Positions 29,293 through 38,952 of a DNA stretch of 64,000 bases are shown here, in pieces; the stretch's first letter is position 1; every line of letters starts with the position of its first letter. The stretch is from Rhizobium acidisoli (GTDB taxonomy: Bacteria > Pseudomonadota > Alphaproteobacteria > Rhizobiales > Rhizobiaceae). The notes under the pieces were generated by a model. It saw only the letters and a program-made list of their open reading frames with translations. It did no database searches and was not told the DNA's origin. The stretch lies in NCBI RefSeq assembly GCF_002531755.2, contig NZ_CP034998.1:2294001-2358000 (forward strand). Direction: 5' to 3'. The translations under genes were made by a program, and so were the position numbers.

Positions 29293-29433
29293 GCAAGGTG
29301 TGAGAATGGTCCTCGCGGGTTGAGCGGGTCCGGGGCACCGGTCATCGTCGTTACGCGGACTGCGGGGTGCGCGGTCCGCTTCTGACGGCATCCCGAAGGG
29401 GACCGGAGCGGTTGGCAAAAGCCCGCCTCTGCC

Positions 29434-29811
29434 TCAGTACTTCATGTTCCGTAATTCAGGAAAATCATAGTAACGCAGCCGCTTGTCGTGGCAGCGATAG
29501 TCGTCCTTTTTCAAATACAGTATCATGTTGTGTTGCAAGCCCAGGCCGATATAGGACCAGTTCGGGTTGCTGCGTTCCGTCGTGCGCGTACAATAAGCAT
29601 ATATCTGCTTTTCCGGATTTAGCAGAACCACGCTCGAAATTTCGGCCTTTAGGAAGTTCCCCGGCTTAATGGTTCCCTGCAGCACATCGACGTGCTCGCG
29701 TCGAACGGCGCTGGAAGGCGGACGCTGGGAATCGGCAACCGATTGCGGCTCCGGCGTCTGGCAGCCGGCCAGCGCCAGCAGAGCAGCGCAGACAAGGAAT
29801 TTGCTTTTCAT
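29434..29811 (-). CDS. Lipoprotein of a duplicated pair, copy 1
   Basis: A 125-residue lipoprotein (signal MKSKFLVCAALLALAGC, lipobox LAGC). The mature part shares QSVADSQRPPS, ISSVVLLNPEKQIYAYC and DKRLRYYDFPEL with the neighbouring gene at 29948-30337. Two conserved cysteines (YAYC and DYRCHDKRL) may pair. No known domain was recognised. The bases just before the start (CCAACTGAATG) are the same in both copies. Confidence 0.75.
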   Translation of the reverse strand: MKSKFLVCAALLALAGCQTPEPQSVADSQRPPSSAVRREHVDVLQGTIKPGNFLKAEISSVVLLNPEKQIYAYCTRTTERSNPNWSYIGLGLQHNMILYLKKDDYRCHDKRLRYYDFPELRNMKY

Positions 29812-29947
29812 TCAGTTGGATCTTTCTCTACGAAAATCGATGGACTGAGCTTTCCGGAGGGACGGCGCCCCCACGACGCTGGGGGCAAATCGCGCCGCCG
29901 CTCAACAAAGCCTGGAACGGCGACGCGACCCGAGCCCTCGTCCTGGG

Positions 29948-30337
29948 TCAGGTCTTCATCCCGGTCAGCTCGGGAAACGGGTAGTAGCGCAGCCGCTTGT
30001 CTTTGCAGCGATTATCATTCGCGGTCCCGCCTAGGATTTGGCTATCCGTGAAGGAGACGCCGAGATAGGCCCAGTCTCCCCAGCTGCGTTTGGGCACCAC
30101 GCGCACACAGTAAGCATAGATCTTCTTCTCGGGATCGAGCAGCACAACGCTCGAAATCCGGGCCCAGACGACTTCTCCCGCTTCGTGTCTATAACTTCTC
30201 TTGAATATGAGGTTGACGAAGTTCTGCCGGACGTCGTTCGAGGGAGGCCGCTGGGAATCGGCAACGGATTGCGACACCGGGGCATTGCAGCCGGCGAGCG
30301 CCAGCAGGGCAGAGCAAGCAAGGACTTTTATTCTCAT
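29948..30337 (-). CDS. Lipoprotein of a duplicated pair, copy 2
   Basis: A 129-residue lipoprotein (signal MRIKVLACSALLALAGC). It is a paralog of the next gene downstream: SVADSQRPPSNDVRQ, ARISSVVLLDPEKKIYAYC and DNRCKDKRLRYYPFPEL align throughout. The middle parts differ more, so the duplication is not very recent. 136 bases separate the two, probably one transcript. Function unknown. Confidence 0.75.
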   Translation of the reverse strand: MRIKVLACSALLALAGCNAPVSQSVADSQRPPSNDVRQNFVNLIFKRSYRHEAGEVVWARISSVVLLDPEKKIYAYCVRVVPKRSWGDWAYLGVSFTDSQILGGTANDNRCKDKRLRYYPFPELTGMKT

Positions 30338-30483
30338 TCAGTTGGATCTCCAAGAATCGGAGCGTAATAAACGCTGCGCATTCCTACAAACACAGCGGGA
30401 ACAATATTTGCAATACACGAAAATAAACTTATCGACCCTGCGCATGTGACTGCGTGACCGTGGATATGGCTGCGTCGCTGGAC

Positions 30484-30777
30484 TTATACCGGAGGGGTCG
30501 AAACGGAGCCCTCGCTCCTATTCTCATCATCGGTGATCGCCACGCCGGCTTCCAGCGCCGCGAGGATAAAGGCCTGCCGCACGGTCTCGGCCGGCATGCG
30601 GCCCGCAAGCCAGGCGCGGCAGAAATCGATCGCCCTCTGCTGATGGACGCCGTCATGGATCGGCCAGTCGGAGACGAGTGCATAAAGCGCATCCTGCGGT
30701 GAGCGGAGAACCAGCCGTTCGCCGGCATCAAGATCGATCGAGATCGTTTTTTTCCAGAAGGCGGAATGGTCGCTAAT
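30484..30777 (-). CDS. DUF982 protein lacking a standard start codon
   Basis: A 97-codon frame clearly encodes a DUF982 protein: FWKKTISIDLDAGERLVLRS, QDALYALVSDWPIHDG, AIDFCRAWLAGRMPAETVRQ and AFILAALEAGVAITDD. The frame is open only from a TAA about 36 bases further upstream, and no ATG, GTG or TTG lies before the conserved block; ATT at 30775-30777 or ACT/GCC just before it occupy the expected start. A run of seven A's (TGGAAAAAAACG) lies within the N-terminal part. Either a rare start, slippage, or a recently broken gene. DUF982 proteins are small rhizobial proteins of unknown function. Confidence 0.65.
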   Translation of the reverse strand: MSDHSAFWKKTISIDLDAGERLVLRSPQDALYALVSDWPIHDGVHQQRAIDFCRAWLAGRMPAETVRQAFILAALEAGVAITDDENRSEGSVSTPPV

Positions 30778-31165
30778 GGCAGTAACACCTGCAGCTGAAT
30801 GGACAGGAAATTAACTGCCGAAGGCCGATCTCGGTTCCAGTGCCGGCAGCACCGCTGTAGAAAGCGCGATGCACCGACATCGGAAGAATGCAAGGAGCAA
30901 CGTTGCGGCGTGTCCTTCGAGGCCTCGCCTTATGAGCTACGCGCATTAGGATGAGGAGCGGTGGCGGATACCGCATCCGCGAACCGGCGGGCGTCGCCCG
31001 CCCTGCCTACGCATCCGCTTTTGAGCCTTTCAAAGCTGGCCTTGCAAACTTCTACTGCAAGTAGATAGTCTCTTGCCGGAGAAATCTTCTTGATATCAAG
31101 AACCACTCATTTGCGATCTCCAGCAAATGTGCGTGCCAGCGATGCTTTTCAATGAGAATTTTTGA
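30778..31165. other. Intergenic region with palindromic repeat
   Basis: No convincing gene. Holds the repeat at 30912-30956 and presumably the promoter of the rhomboid gene. Confidence 0.5.
30912..30956 (-). repeat. Rhizobial palindromic repeat, diverged copy
   Basis: Read on the minus strand it begins CCTCATCCT and ends GAGGCCTCGAAGGAC, the two ends of the repeat split by the IS110 element at 13885/14995, but the centre differs. Confidence 0.6.
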
Positions 31166-32905
31166 ATGAAGCCGGAAGAGTTGCGCAGATCCGAATATGC
31201 CTACAACAAAGGCAAATTGCTGCTCGTTATACTGATCATGTTTGCCATTGCGGCGGGAGCTGTCTTCCTCGGGTTCCTCCTGCCGAAAGACAAGGATCCT
31301 CATCTGGTCTGGTTCTTCCCGTTGCTGGGTGCCGGGTTCTTCGGTCTGCTCCCATTGTTGATGATGCCAAAGCTCTTCTCCAAGGGACCCGGACTGGTGG
31401 TATCGACGGCCGGCGTCCGGCTGCCGAATTTTCCCGACCAAATCGTGCGGTGGTCGGCCATCGTGAGCTTCGAGAGGTTCCAGAGCAAAGGTTCGGATTC
31501 CATCGTCATTCACCTTGATCCCGCCGCCGCCAAGACCTTGACCAGACGAGGGCTTGCAGCCCGGCTACCGGAATGGTTCGTCGGTTCGCGCCTCAGGGTC
31601 GGCGTCCTTCTGCATTTTCTGCAGGGCCGTCCGGACTCGGTATTCAACGAGTTCGCGGAAGTGGCAACCGAAGCGTTTGAAGCTGAATGGCACACCTTGC
31701 AGGAAGCCGGTTCGATTGCCGAACAGGACGTCGACGAGGTGCCGGGACCGGCTTTCGACGGCGCCCGTTATCCCGTCCTCACCTACGCTCTTCTTGCGGT
31801 TCTGATCGCTGTCTATGCCTGCGAGCTCGCCTTTGGCGTCGAAGCATCTCGGGCAGGCTCTCCCAACATTCGCACATTGCTAGTGCTCGGTGGCACATTT
31901 CGGCGGAGCATTACCGAGAACGCCGAGTGGTGGCGGCTGTTTACCGCGCCGTTCATGCACGGGGGCATCATCCATCTCACATCCAATTGCTGCTGCTTGT
32001 GGATAGCGGGAGTGCTGTTCGAACGGCTGATCGGCTGGCGCTGGTTTGCGGCGATCTTCTTCGCCAGCGCCCTTGGCGGCTCCCTCACATCGGTCTGGAT
32101 CAACGACGTCCACGCGGTCGGTGTCGGCGCCTCCGGTGGCATTGTCGGGCTTTTCGCGGCCGTCATCGCCGGCAGCATCCGTTTTCGGTCGACGCCAATC
32201 GCATCCCCCCTGCAAATGGGCTCCATTCAAATTCTGGTCCCCTCGCTGCTGCCCTTCCTCTCGGCCGCAAAAGACGGCCAGACCATCGACTATGCCGGAC
32301 ATTTCGGCGGTGCGTTGACCGGCGCGGCTCTCTCGCTCCTGCTGTTAGCCCTCTGGCCACGCGAGCGTCCGACGCCCCGCTTCGGCGCTGCCGCGATCGT
32401 TTTCAGTGCTGCATTCGTCGTCATCGCGGCGAGTTCGCTTTGGCCCATCAGCAATGCACGCCAGTCCTATCTCAACGACCCGATGACGAACTATTTCGGC
32501 GGAAGGTACCAGCAGGCCGCGACGGGATTTGCTCTCATCGCAAGTCAGGATCCACGCACCGCCCCCTATTATCGCCTCTGGCGTTTCATCGCTGAAACCC
32601 GAGGCGGTGATCCGAATGCGCTCGCTGATCTCAGGACCGCAGCCGGCGCGATCGATCAAGCAGCCTGGCCCCATCCCATCTACCGTCTTTTCCTCCGCGA
32701 AGTGACGCCGGGGGAGCTGACGGCGAAGGCGGCCGACAGCAACCAGATCTGCGAGTCGATCTTCTATATTGGCGAATGGTATCTGCTTGCCGGAGCCAAA
32801 GATGAGGCGCGCAGCAGGTTCCAGGCCGCTTTGGCGTCCTGCCCGAAAACATTTATCGAATATCATGGAGCAGATGGCGAATTGGCTAAGCTCGACGCGA
32901 AATAA
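31166..32905 (+). CDS. Rhomboid intramembrane serine protease with extra N- and C-domains
   Basis: A 579-residue membrane protein in three parts. Residues 1-190: two membrane helices and a soluble PH-like module (GPGLVVSTAGVRLPNF, IVRWSAIVSFE). Residues 200-420: a rhomboid domain with HGGIIHLTSN (His265-Asn274), the catalytic Ser323 in GVGASGGIVGLF and catalytic His379 in YAGHFGGALTG. Residues 440-579: helical repeats like TPR, ending FYIGEWYLLAGAKDEARSRF with paired cysteines. It should cleave transmembrane substrates inside the membrane; the flanking modules may choose them. ATG at 31166; the substrate is unknown. Confidence 0.85.
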   Translation: MKPEELRRSEYAYNKGKLLLVILIMFAIAAGAVFLGFLLPKDKDPHLVWFFPLLGAGFFGLLPLLMMPKLFSKGPGLVVSTAGVRLPNFPDQIVRWSAIVSFERFQSKGSDSIVIHLDPAAAKTLTRRGLAARLPEWFVGSRLRVGVLLHFLQGRPDSVFNEFAEVATEAFEAEWHTLQEAGSIAEQDVDEVPGPAFDGARYPVLTYALLAVLIAVYACELAFGVEASRAGSPNIRTLLVLGGTFRRSITENAEWWRLFTAPFMHGGIIHLTSNCCCLWIAGVLFERLIGWRWFAAIFFASALGGSLTSVWINDVHAVGVGASGGIVGLFAAVIAGSIRFRSTPIASPLQMGSIQILVPSLLPFLSAAKDGQTIDYAGHFGGALTGAALSLLLLALWPRERPTPRFGAAAIVFSAAFVVIAASSLWPISNARQSYLNDPMTNYFGGRYQQAATGFALIASQDPRTAPYYRLWRFIAETRGGDPNALADLRTAAGAIDQAAWPHPIYRLFLREVTPGELTAKAADSNQICESIFYIGEWYLLAGAKDEARSRFQAALASCPKTFIEYHGADGELAKLDAK

Positions 32906-33035
32906 CTATCAATGGGCCTCGGAACGCGAGGGCGGACATACCTGAAGCCAACAATCTTTGCATTGAGCATTCGGCGTCTAGCGTCAGGTGTTTATAGCAG
33001 TAGACACTTCAAGCTTTTTACAGTGGAAGGCTTTC

Positions 33036-33542
33036 ATGCCCAAGGGATTACTTTTAATTTGCGGCTTTGCTTTTGCCCTGACGGCGCTGTCAAGCGGCTC
33101 AACTCGCGGACAAATGCTGGACGGTTTGCACGATTTCAAATTGGGTAGCTCGTTTGCCGATGCCCAGCGGAATGCGAGTGAAAAAGGTTGGAGATTGAAG
33201 GAGCTTTCTCCCAACCTTCCTGGCAATTGGGTCGTGGAAGGGTCGAATCTCAGTCTTTTCATATGCAACGACAAAGTCGGCTCTATCCAACAGCATCGCG
33301 ATGGCGGACTTCATGACTTCGCATTGATCGTGCAAACCTTTCGAATAAAATATGGCGAGCCGGCAACGACCATTTTGACATTCCCGGTTGGGCCGACATG
33401 GATATCGAATATCGACGCGAGATTCGCTTCGCCCTCGGGAGAAACCGTCAACGTGAAGCTCAGTGAGGCCGCCGGAAAATTCGGCATTGATTTCAATTTT
33501 TACAATGAGAACACGAATTGCACGACGGAAACCAAGCCTTGA
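33036..33542 (+). CDS. Secreted hypothetical protein
   Basis: A 168-residue protein with a signal peptide ([20 protein letters not shown]). The mature domain starts [20 protein letters not shown], a pattern seen in small periplasmic proteins that resemble a two-layer fold with a single disulphide (Cys in LFICNDK and NTNCTTE). I do not recognise the family. GGAAGG lies 5 bases before ATG 33036. It lies about 160 bases before uvrB. Confidence 0.7.
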   Translation: MPKGLLLICGFAFALTALSSGSTRGQMLDGLHDFKLGSSFADAQRNASEKGWRLKELSPNLPGNWVVEGSNLSLFICNDKVGSIQQHRDGGLHDFALIVQTFRIKYGEPATTILTFPVGPTWISNIDARFASPSGETVNVKLSEAAGKFGIDFNFYNENTNCTTETKP

Positions 33543-33699
33543 GGGCGCAACGACTGTTATTGGTGCAAAGCTGCGGTGGTCTTACCCAGGCCCTGAGCTA
33601 AGCCACTCCAAACTATTCCATCCTTCGAACACACAGTTCGTTTCCCTTCTGTACTCTTCCCCTCTTCCCTTTCGCGCTGACTCTCTCCATATTCCCGCC

Positions 33700-36693
33700 A
33701 TGGCCAAATCTCCGAAGAAATCCCCCGCCCCGAATGGCTTCGAGGAAGCCCCGCAGTCGTCCTTCGAGGGCGCTCCCCTGTCCGGATCCGTTGCCGATTG
33801 GGTGAAGCAGCTGGAGGCCGATGCCGAAGCGTCGGGCGTCGAGACCCAGCGCCAGATCGCCTCAAAGGCCGGCAAGCACCGCAAGAAGGTCGAAATCGCC
33901 GCTTCGAAATCGGCGCGTGGTACTTCGATGGGCGGCTCGACCGACCCGAAGACGCGCGCGGCCGCAGGCCTCAACCCCGTCGCCGGCATGAATACGACGC
34001 TGGAGGAAGCCTCGTCGCTGCAGGCCGGCACCGCCGTCACCGCCACCGTCGAAGCGCTGTCGGCGCTGATCGAGAGCGGCAACCCGCTGCACAAGAACGG
34101 CAAGATCTGGACGCCGCACCGCCCGGCCCGGCCGGACAAGTCCGAAGGCGGTATCCGCATCTTGATGAAGTCGGACTACGAACCGGCCGGCGACCAGCCC
34201 ACAGCCATCCGCGATCTCGTCGAGGGGCTGGAGAATGGCGACCGCAGCCAGGTGCTGCTCGGCGTCACCGGCTCCGGTAAGACTTTTACTATGGCCAAGG
34301 TCATCGAGGCGACGCAGCGCCCGGCCGTCATCCTGGCGCCCAACAAGACGCTGGCCGCCCAGCTCTATTCCGAATTCAAGAACTTCTTCCCCGACAATGC
34401 GGTGGAATATTTCGTTTCCTACTATGATTATTACCAGCCGGAAGCCTATGTGCCGCGCTCCGACACCTATATCGAGAAGGAAAGCTCGATCAACGAGCAG
34501 ATCGACCGCATGCGCCACTCGGCGACGCGCTCGCTGCTCGAACGCGACGACTGCATCATCGTCGCCTCTGTCTCCTGCATTTACGGTATCGGCTCGGTCG
34601 AGACCTATACGGCGATGACCTTCCAGATGTCGGTCGGCGACCGGCTCGACCAGCGCCAGCTGCTGGCCGACCTCGTCGCCCAGCAATATAAGCGCCGCGA
34701 CATGGATTTCACCCGCGGCTCGTTTCGCGTGCGCGGCGACACGATCGAGCTCTTCCCCGCCCACTTGGAGGATGCCGCCTGGCGCATCTCGATGTTTGGT
34801 GACGAGATCGACGCCATCACCGAGTTCGATCCGCTGACCGGCCAGAAGGTCGGCGATCTGAAATCCGTGAAGATCTACGCCAATTCGCACTATGTCACGC
34901 CGCGCCCGACGCTGAACGGCGCCATCAAGTCGATCAAGGAGGAGCTCAGGCTTCGCCTCGCCGAGCTGGAGAAGGCCGGCCGCCTGCTGGAGGCCCAGCG
35001 CCTGGAGCAGCGCACCCGCTACGATATCGAAATGCTGGAAGCCACCGGCTCCTGCCAGGGCATCGAGAACTATTCGCGTTATCTCACCGGCCGCGACCCC
35101 GGCGATCCGCCGCCAACACTGTTCGAATATATCCCCGACAACGCCCTCGTCTTCATCGACGAAAGCCATGTCACCGTGCCGCAGATCGGCGGCATGTACC
35201 GGGGCGACTTCCGGCGCAAGGCGACGCTGGCCGAATACGGCTTCCGCCTGCCCTCCTGCATGGACAACCGGCCGCTGCGCTTCGAGGAATGGGACGCCAT
35301 GCGCCCCGACACCATTGCCGTTTCGGCCACCCCCGGCGGCTGGGAGATGGAACAATCAGGCGGCGTCTTCGCCGAACAGGTGATCCGGCCCACAGGCCTG
35401 ATCGACCCGCCGGTCGAGGTCCGCTCGGCCCGCAGCCAGGTCGACGACGTGCTCGGCGAGATCCGCGAAACCGCCGCCAAAGGCTACCGCACCCTCTGCA
35501 CCGTGCTGACCAAGCGCATGGCCGAGGACCTGACCGAATATCTGCATGAGCAGGGCGTGCGCGTCCGCTACATGCACTCCGACATCGACACGCTTGAGCG
35601 TATCGAGATCCTCCGCGATCTGCGCCTCGGCGCTTTCGACGTGCTCGTCGGCATCAACCTGCTGCGCGAGGGCCTCGACATTCCCGAATGCGGCTTCGTC
35701 GCCATCCTCGACGCCGACAAGGAAGGCTTCCTGCGCTCCGAGACCTCGCTGATCCAGACGATCGGCCGCGCCGCGCGTAACGTCGACGGCAAAGTCATTC
35801 TCTATGCCGACCAGGTCACCGGCTCGATGAAGCGGGCGATGGAGGAAACCAGCCGCCGCCGCGAAAAGCAGATGATCTATAACCAGGAGCACGGCATCAC
35901 CCCGGAATCGGTGAAAGCCAGGATCTCCGACATCCTCGACAGCGTCTACGAACGCGACCACGTCCGCGCCGATATCTCCGGCGTCTCGGGCAAGGGCTTC
36001 GCCGATGGCGGCAACCTCGTCGGCAACAACCTCCAGACCCATCTCAACGCGCTCGAAAAGAGCATGCGTGACGCCGCCGCCGACCTCGACTTCGAAAAAG
36101 CCGCCCGCCTGCGCGACGAAATCAAACGCCTCAAGGCGGCGGAACTGGCGGTCATGGACGACCCGATGGCGCGCGAAGAGGCCAAGTCGATGGAAGGCAT
36201 CAAGCGGAATGCCAAGGCGACCCGCGAGTCTCTTCTCCCCGCCGGGGGTCCGGAGGACGGGTCGAGACAAGCGGCTCGACCCCGGTCGGTGCCCGGCAGG
36301 GCGGATGAGGGGGCCACACCCTCCTACTTCTCCCGCCCCTCTCTCGACGACATGGGCCCAGGCACCGACACCCCCCTCTTCCGCAAACCCGCCCTCGACG
36401 ACATGGGCCGCGACATCGCCGAACCGACAAAGAAGAGCCTGTTCCGCAAAAACGACCTCGACGAAATGACCGTCGGCCGAACGGAAAAACCGGTCATTGG
36501 GCATGTGCCGGAAAAGCCCGATGCCGCCAAGGGCACGAAGCGGTTTTCACCACTGCTGGAAGGCCAGCCGGAGCGCGACGATGGCGTGCGGCCCGTGGTA
36601 CGCGCCCGGGTGGGAGCCGGGAGCTATGAAGAGCCGGGAGAGCAGAAGCGCAAGAGTCGGACGAAGGGAAAGACTGGGCGACCGGGGCGGTGA
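33700..36693 (+). CDS. uvrB: UvrABC excinuclease subunit UvrB, extended form
   Basis: A 997-residue UvrB against the usual 670 or so. The core begins at [13 protein letters not shown] (about residue 158) with Walker A GVTGSGKT (188-195), the damage-probing beta-hairpin [24 protein letters not shown]-type [11 protein letters not shown], and helicase motifs [13 protein letters not shown] and [10 protein letters not shown] UvrC-binding UVR domain ([20 protein letters not shown]) ends near residue 820. The added 155-residue N-terminus is basic and low-complexity; the added C-tail repeats LDDMG/LFRK units three times. Works in nucleotide excision repair. No clear GTTC-N7-GTTC box was found before it. 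Confidence 0.97.
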   Translation: MAKSPKKSPAPNGFEEAPQSSFEGAPLSGSVADWVKQLEADAEASGVETQRQIASKAGKHRKKVEIAASKSARGTSMGGSTDPKTRAAAGLNPVAGMNTTLEEASSLQAGTAVTATVEALSALIESGNPLHKNGKIWTPHRPARPDKSEGGIRILMKSDYEPAGDQPTAIRDLVEGLENGDRSQVLLGVTGSGKTFTMAKVIEATQRPAVILAPNKTLAAQLYSEFKNFFPDNAVEYFVSYYDYYQPEAYVPRSDTYIEKESSINEQIDRMRHSATRSLLERDDCIIVASVSCIYGIGSVETYTAMTFQMSVGDRLDQRQLLADLVAQQYKRRDMDFTRGSFRVRGDTIELFPAHLEDAAWRISMFGDEIDAITEFDPLTGQKVGDLKSVKIYANSHYVTPRPTLNGAIKSIKEELRLRLAELEKAGRLLEAQRLEQRTRYDIEMLEATGSCQGIENYSRYLTGRDPGDPPPTLFEYIPDNALVFIDESHVTVPQIGGMYRGDFRRKATLAEYGFRLPSCMDNRPLRFEEWDAMRPDTIAVSATPGGWEMEQSGGVFAEQVIRPTGLIDPPVEVRSARSQVDDVLGEIRETAAKGYRTLCTVLTKRMAEDLTEYLHEQGVRVRYMHSDIDTLERIEILRDLRLGAFDVLVGINLLREGLDIPECGFVAILDADKEGFLRSETSLIQTIGRAARNVDGKVILYADQVTGSMKRAMEETSRRREKQMIYNQEHGITPESVKARISDILDSVYERDHVRADISGVSGKGFADGGNLVGNNLQTHLNALEKSMRDAAADLDFEKAARLRDEIKRLKAAELAVMDDPMAREEAKSMEGIKRNAKATRESLLPAGGPEDGSRQAARPRSVPGRADEGATPSYFSRPSLDDMGPGTDTPLFRKPALDDMGRDIAEPTKKSLFRKNDLDEMTVGRTEKPVIGHVPEKPDAAKGTKRFSPLLEGQPERDDGVRPVVRARVGAGSYEEPGEQKRKSRTKGKTGRPGR

Positions 36694-36765
36694 GGCGACC
36701 GGCACGCCGAGTGAGGGAGCCCACTCTGCAAAATTACCAATGCCGCGGCGAATATACCTCCCTAC

Positions 36766-37464
36766 TCACCCGCATCCGACCCTCCCCGTCCCCGCCACCA
36801 GCGCAAAATAAATCCGCTCCACCCGACAGGCTGCACTCCTGGCGCTCGCCTCGAATCCCGCCGCCGGCCAGCCCCGCCGGGGGCTGCCGTCCGCCGCGAT
36901 CAGCCAGTACCAGCGTTCGTCGGAGCCGGTGAGATCGATCTTGAAGATCCGCCCCATGCAGGCATCGCCGTAGAAGCCGATGAAATCGTCGCCGGGCTTT
37001 TCCTTCCAGGAGTGGCGCCACCTCCCCCGCGGCGTCTCGCCGCTGATGACCATCTCCCAGCTCTTCCAGCCGTTATAATCCGATTGCGCCGTCAGCGACC
37101 CATCATAGGGTTTCGCCTCGATCTGCAGGCAGCCTTCCAGAAACTCTGCGACCGAGTTGCAAACGGTGCTCCATGCCTCGTCGCTGTGCCAGGTCAGCTT
37201 GTAGGCGAACTCATCGGAGACATTCTTCAAGGCTGCAGCGACGGTGGAGGCGACGCCTTCCCGACTCGCCGGCTCGCCGCGCAGCCTGATACGGAGATAG
37301 GTGCAGAGAAAATCTGCCGTATCCCGCGCGATCGGTTCGATGACATGGAGGTTTCGGCGCTTGCCGACCTCATAGCCGCCGAAATCCCGGATGCGGTGCT
37401 GAGGCTGCTTGCGAAGGGCATTATTGAGGAACGATCTGAGAAGCGTTCCGATATCGTCTTGCAT
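36766..37464 (-). CDS. Hypothetical protein
   Basis: A 232-residue soluble protein starting MQDDIGTLLRSFLNNALRKQ. The first 120 residues look helical with paired basic stretches; the last 110 are beta-rich and tryptophan-rich (SWEMVISGETPRGRWRHSWK, FIGFYGDACMGRIFKIDL, WYWLIAADGS). No family recognised. The ATG at 37464 is preceded by GAGAGGAAACGC. It sits between uvrB (convergent) and the SRAP gene on the same strand, 120 bases downstream of it, and could be cotranscribed with that SOS gene. Confidence 0.65.
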   Translation of the reverse strand: MQDDIGTLLRSFLNNALRKQPQHRIRDFGGYEVGKRRNLHVIEPIARDTADFLCTYLRIRLRGEPASREGVASTVAAALKNVSDEFAYKLTWHSDEAWSTVCNSVAEFLEGCLQIEAKPYDGSLTAQSDYNGWKSWEMVISGETPRGRWRHSWKEKPGDDFIGFYGDACMGRIFKIDLTGSDERWYWLIAADGSPRRGWPAAGFEASARSAACRVERIYFALVAGTGRVGCG

Positions 37465-37584
37465 GCGTTTCCTCTCCTCGTGAGGATGTCTCTGCCGCAT
37501 GGTTTCGTGAATGGCTCCGCCCGAGCCGGTAAAATCAGAGCAATTCCGGGCGCAAAAACGCCGCACGCTTTTGCCGGGATTGTT

Positions 37585-38307
37585 TTAGATCAGCGTCGGT
37601 TCCGGATCGTCCTCGACCTCTTCGATGATCTCCGGCCTGTCGTTCTTCGGAGAGCCGACATCCCGGCCGATCTTCCACATCGTCATCAGTTCCGCCGGGA
37701 AGGGTTTCAAGAGATCATTCGGGTCCGGCTCAGGGGACAGCCATCTCTCGTAATCCTCGCGATGCAGGATGACGGGCATGCGGTCGTGAATCTCCGCCAT
37801 CATCTCGTTCGGCTCGCAGGTGACAACGGCAAAGTTGCGGATGGACACGCCCTTCTCATCCGTCCACGTCTCCCAGATGCCGGCGAGCGCAAAAGGCGAG
37901 CCGTCCGTCATGGCGATGGCATAGGGCTGCTTGTTCTTGCCGGTCCCGTGAATGTCCTTCCATTCGAAGAAGCCATTGATCGGAACGAGGCAGCGACGCG
38001 ACCGGTAGGCAGAGCGGAACATGCCGTTGGAGCTGATCCCCTCGCAGCGGACGTTGACCGGCGGCGGCCTGCCGCCGGGTTTCGCCCAGGAAGGCATCAG
38101 CCCCCAGCGCGCGGTCACGAATATGGGGCCCGACGTATCGGGTTCGCGCACGATATCCCTGATGATTATAGGATAATCTTGCGACGGCGCCCCGTTCCAG
38201 CGGGGAAAGCGATTTCCCAGCCCGTCGATATCCCCGCCCTTCACTGCAAAGGCGAAATTGCCGATCAATTCCTCAAGCGAAGTTTTTACGAAGATGCGTC
38301 CGCACAT
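37585..38307 (-). CDS. SOS response-associated peptidase (SRAP/YedK-HMCES family)
   Basis: A 240-residue SRAP protein, which covalently links to abasic sites in single-stranded DNA and protects them. All catalytic residues are in place: Cys2 (exposed after Met removal, MCGRIF), Asn85 in VNVRCEG, Glu115 in NGFFEWKD, and His174 in EIHDRMPVIL, plus ARWGLMPSWA. A LexA-type box GTTC-N7-GTTC lies 29 bases upstream, so the gene should be induced by DNA damage. It neighbours uvrB. Length is normal apart from an acidic tail (EVEDDPEP). Confidence 0.93.
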   Translation of the reverse strand: MCGRIFVKTSLEELIGNFAFAVKGGDIDGLGNRFPRWNGAPSQDYPIIIRDIVREPDTSGPIFVTARWGLMPSWAKPGGRPPPVNVRCEGISSNGMFRSAYRSRRCLVPINGFFEWKDIHGTGKNKQPYAIAMTDGSPFALAGIWETWTDEKGVSIRNFAVVTCEPNEMMAEIHDRMPVILHREDYERWLSPEPDPNDLLKPFPAELMTMWKIGRDVGSPKNDRPEIIEEVEDDPEPTLI

Positions 38308-38335
38308 TGTGCTTCCTGTCGATGGAATATTAGAT

Positions 38336-38350
38336 GTTCCGATTATGTTC
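38336..38350 (-). promoter_or_regulatory. LexA/SOS box (GTTC-N7-GTTC)
   Basis: GTTCCGATTATGTTC fits the alphaproteobacterial LexA direct repeat exactly. It lies 29 bases before the SRAP start, in the promoter position. Confidence 0.85.
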
Positions 38351-38565
38351 TCGGCGGGGACGTCGTCAACGAAGCGTCAGTTGTGGCCGTTCAGGAATGC
38401 CCCTTCGCGGCCATGAGGACACAGAAATGAAGGATGAGAAGTGGGCGCCCTGACCTTGAGGTTGAGAGGAGGCCTGCCCCAGCAATCGGTCTATTGCGAA
38501 GCAAGCGGAATTGGCGGAAAAAACACGTCCGGCAAGCGGCGCGACAAACGAATCGGAAACCATCC

Positions 38566-38952
38566 ATGCCCGAACTCCGCATCGACCCCTTCCCTTCGTC
38601 CGCCGAACTCAACGCCCTCTGGTCAGCCGCCTGGAGCACGCCCGACGCACCGGATTTCTCCCGCATTCTGTCCCGCAGCCTCGCCCATATCGGCGCCTAT
38701 CACGACGACACACTCGTCGGCTTCGTCAACGTCGCCTGGGATGGCGGCATTCATGCCTTCATTCTCGACACCTCAGTTCATCCCGACATGCGCCGGCAGG
38801 GGATTGCGACGAGACTGGTCAAGGAAGCGACGAGAGTTGCGCGGGAGCGCGGCGCTGAGTGGCTGCATGTCGATTTCGAACCGCACCTGACCGGCTTCTA
38901 CCGCGCCTGCGGATTTACCCCCACCGAAGCGGGCCTCATCAAGCTCGCATGA
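38566..38952 (+). CDS. GNAT-family N-acetyltransferase
   Basis: A 128-residue acetyltransferase. The acetyl-CoA-binding motif A is HPDMRRQGIATRLVKEAT, preceded by the strand IHAFILDTSVHP and followed by WLHVDFEPHLTGFYRACGF. It transfers acetyl from acetyl-CoA to an unknown amine. The ATG at 38566 (MPELRIDPFPSS) is chosen because the longer upstream frame has no conserved pattern; ribosome site weak. It is divergent from the SRAP gene; the SOS box sits between them but closer to SRAP. Confidence 0.82.
   Translation: MPELRIDPFPSSAELNALWSAAWSTPDAPDFSRILSRSLAHIGAYHDDTLVGFVNVAWDGGIHAFILDTSVHPDMRRQGIATRLVKEATRVARERGAEWLHVDFEPHLTGFYRACGFTPTEAGLIKLA

Noticed and set aside
30429..30893. 154-codon frame on the minus strand
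   Set aside because: Overlaps the DUF982 reading in another frame, and only the DUF982 frame carries a recognisable protein.
33634..33646. GAAC-N5-GTTC before uvrB as an SOS box
   Set aside because: Alphaproteobacterial LexA uses direct GTTC-N7-GTTC; this palindromic form is of the wrong type and spacing.
33862..35355. 497-codon open frame on the minus strand
   Set aside because: Antisense of uvrB.
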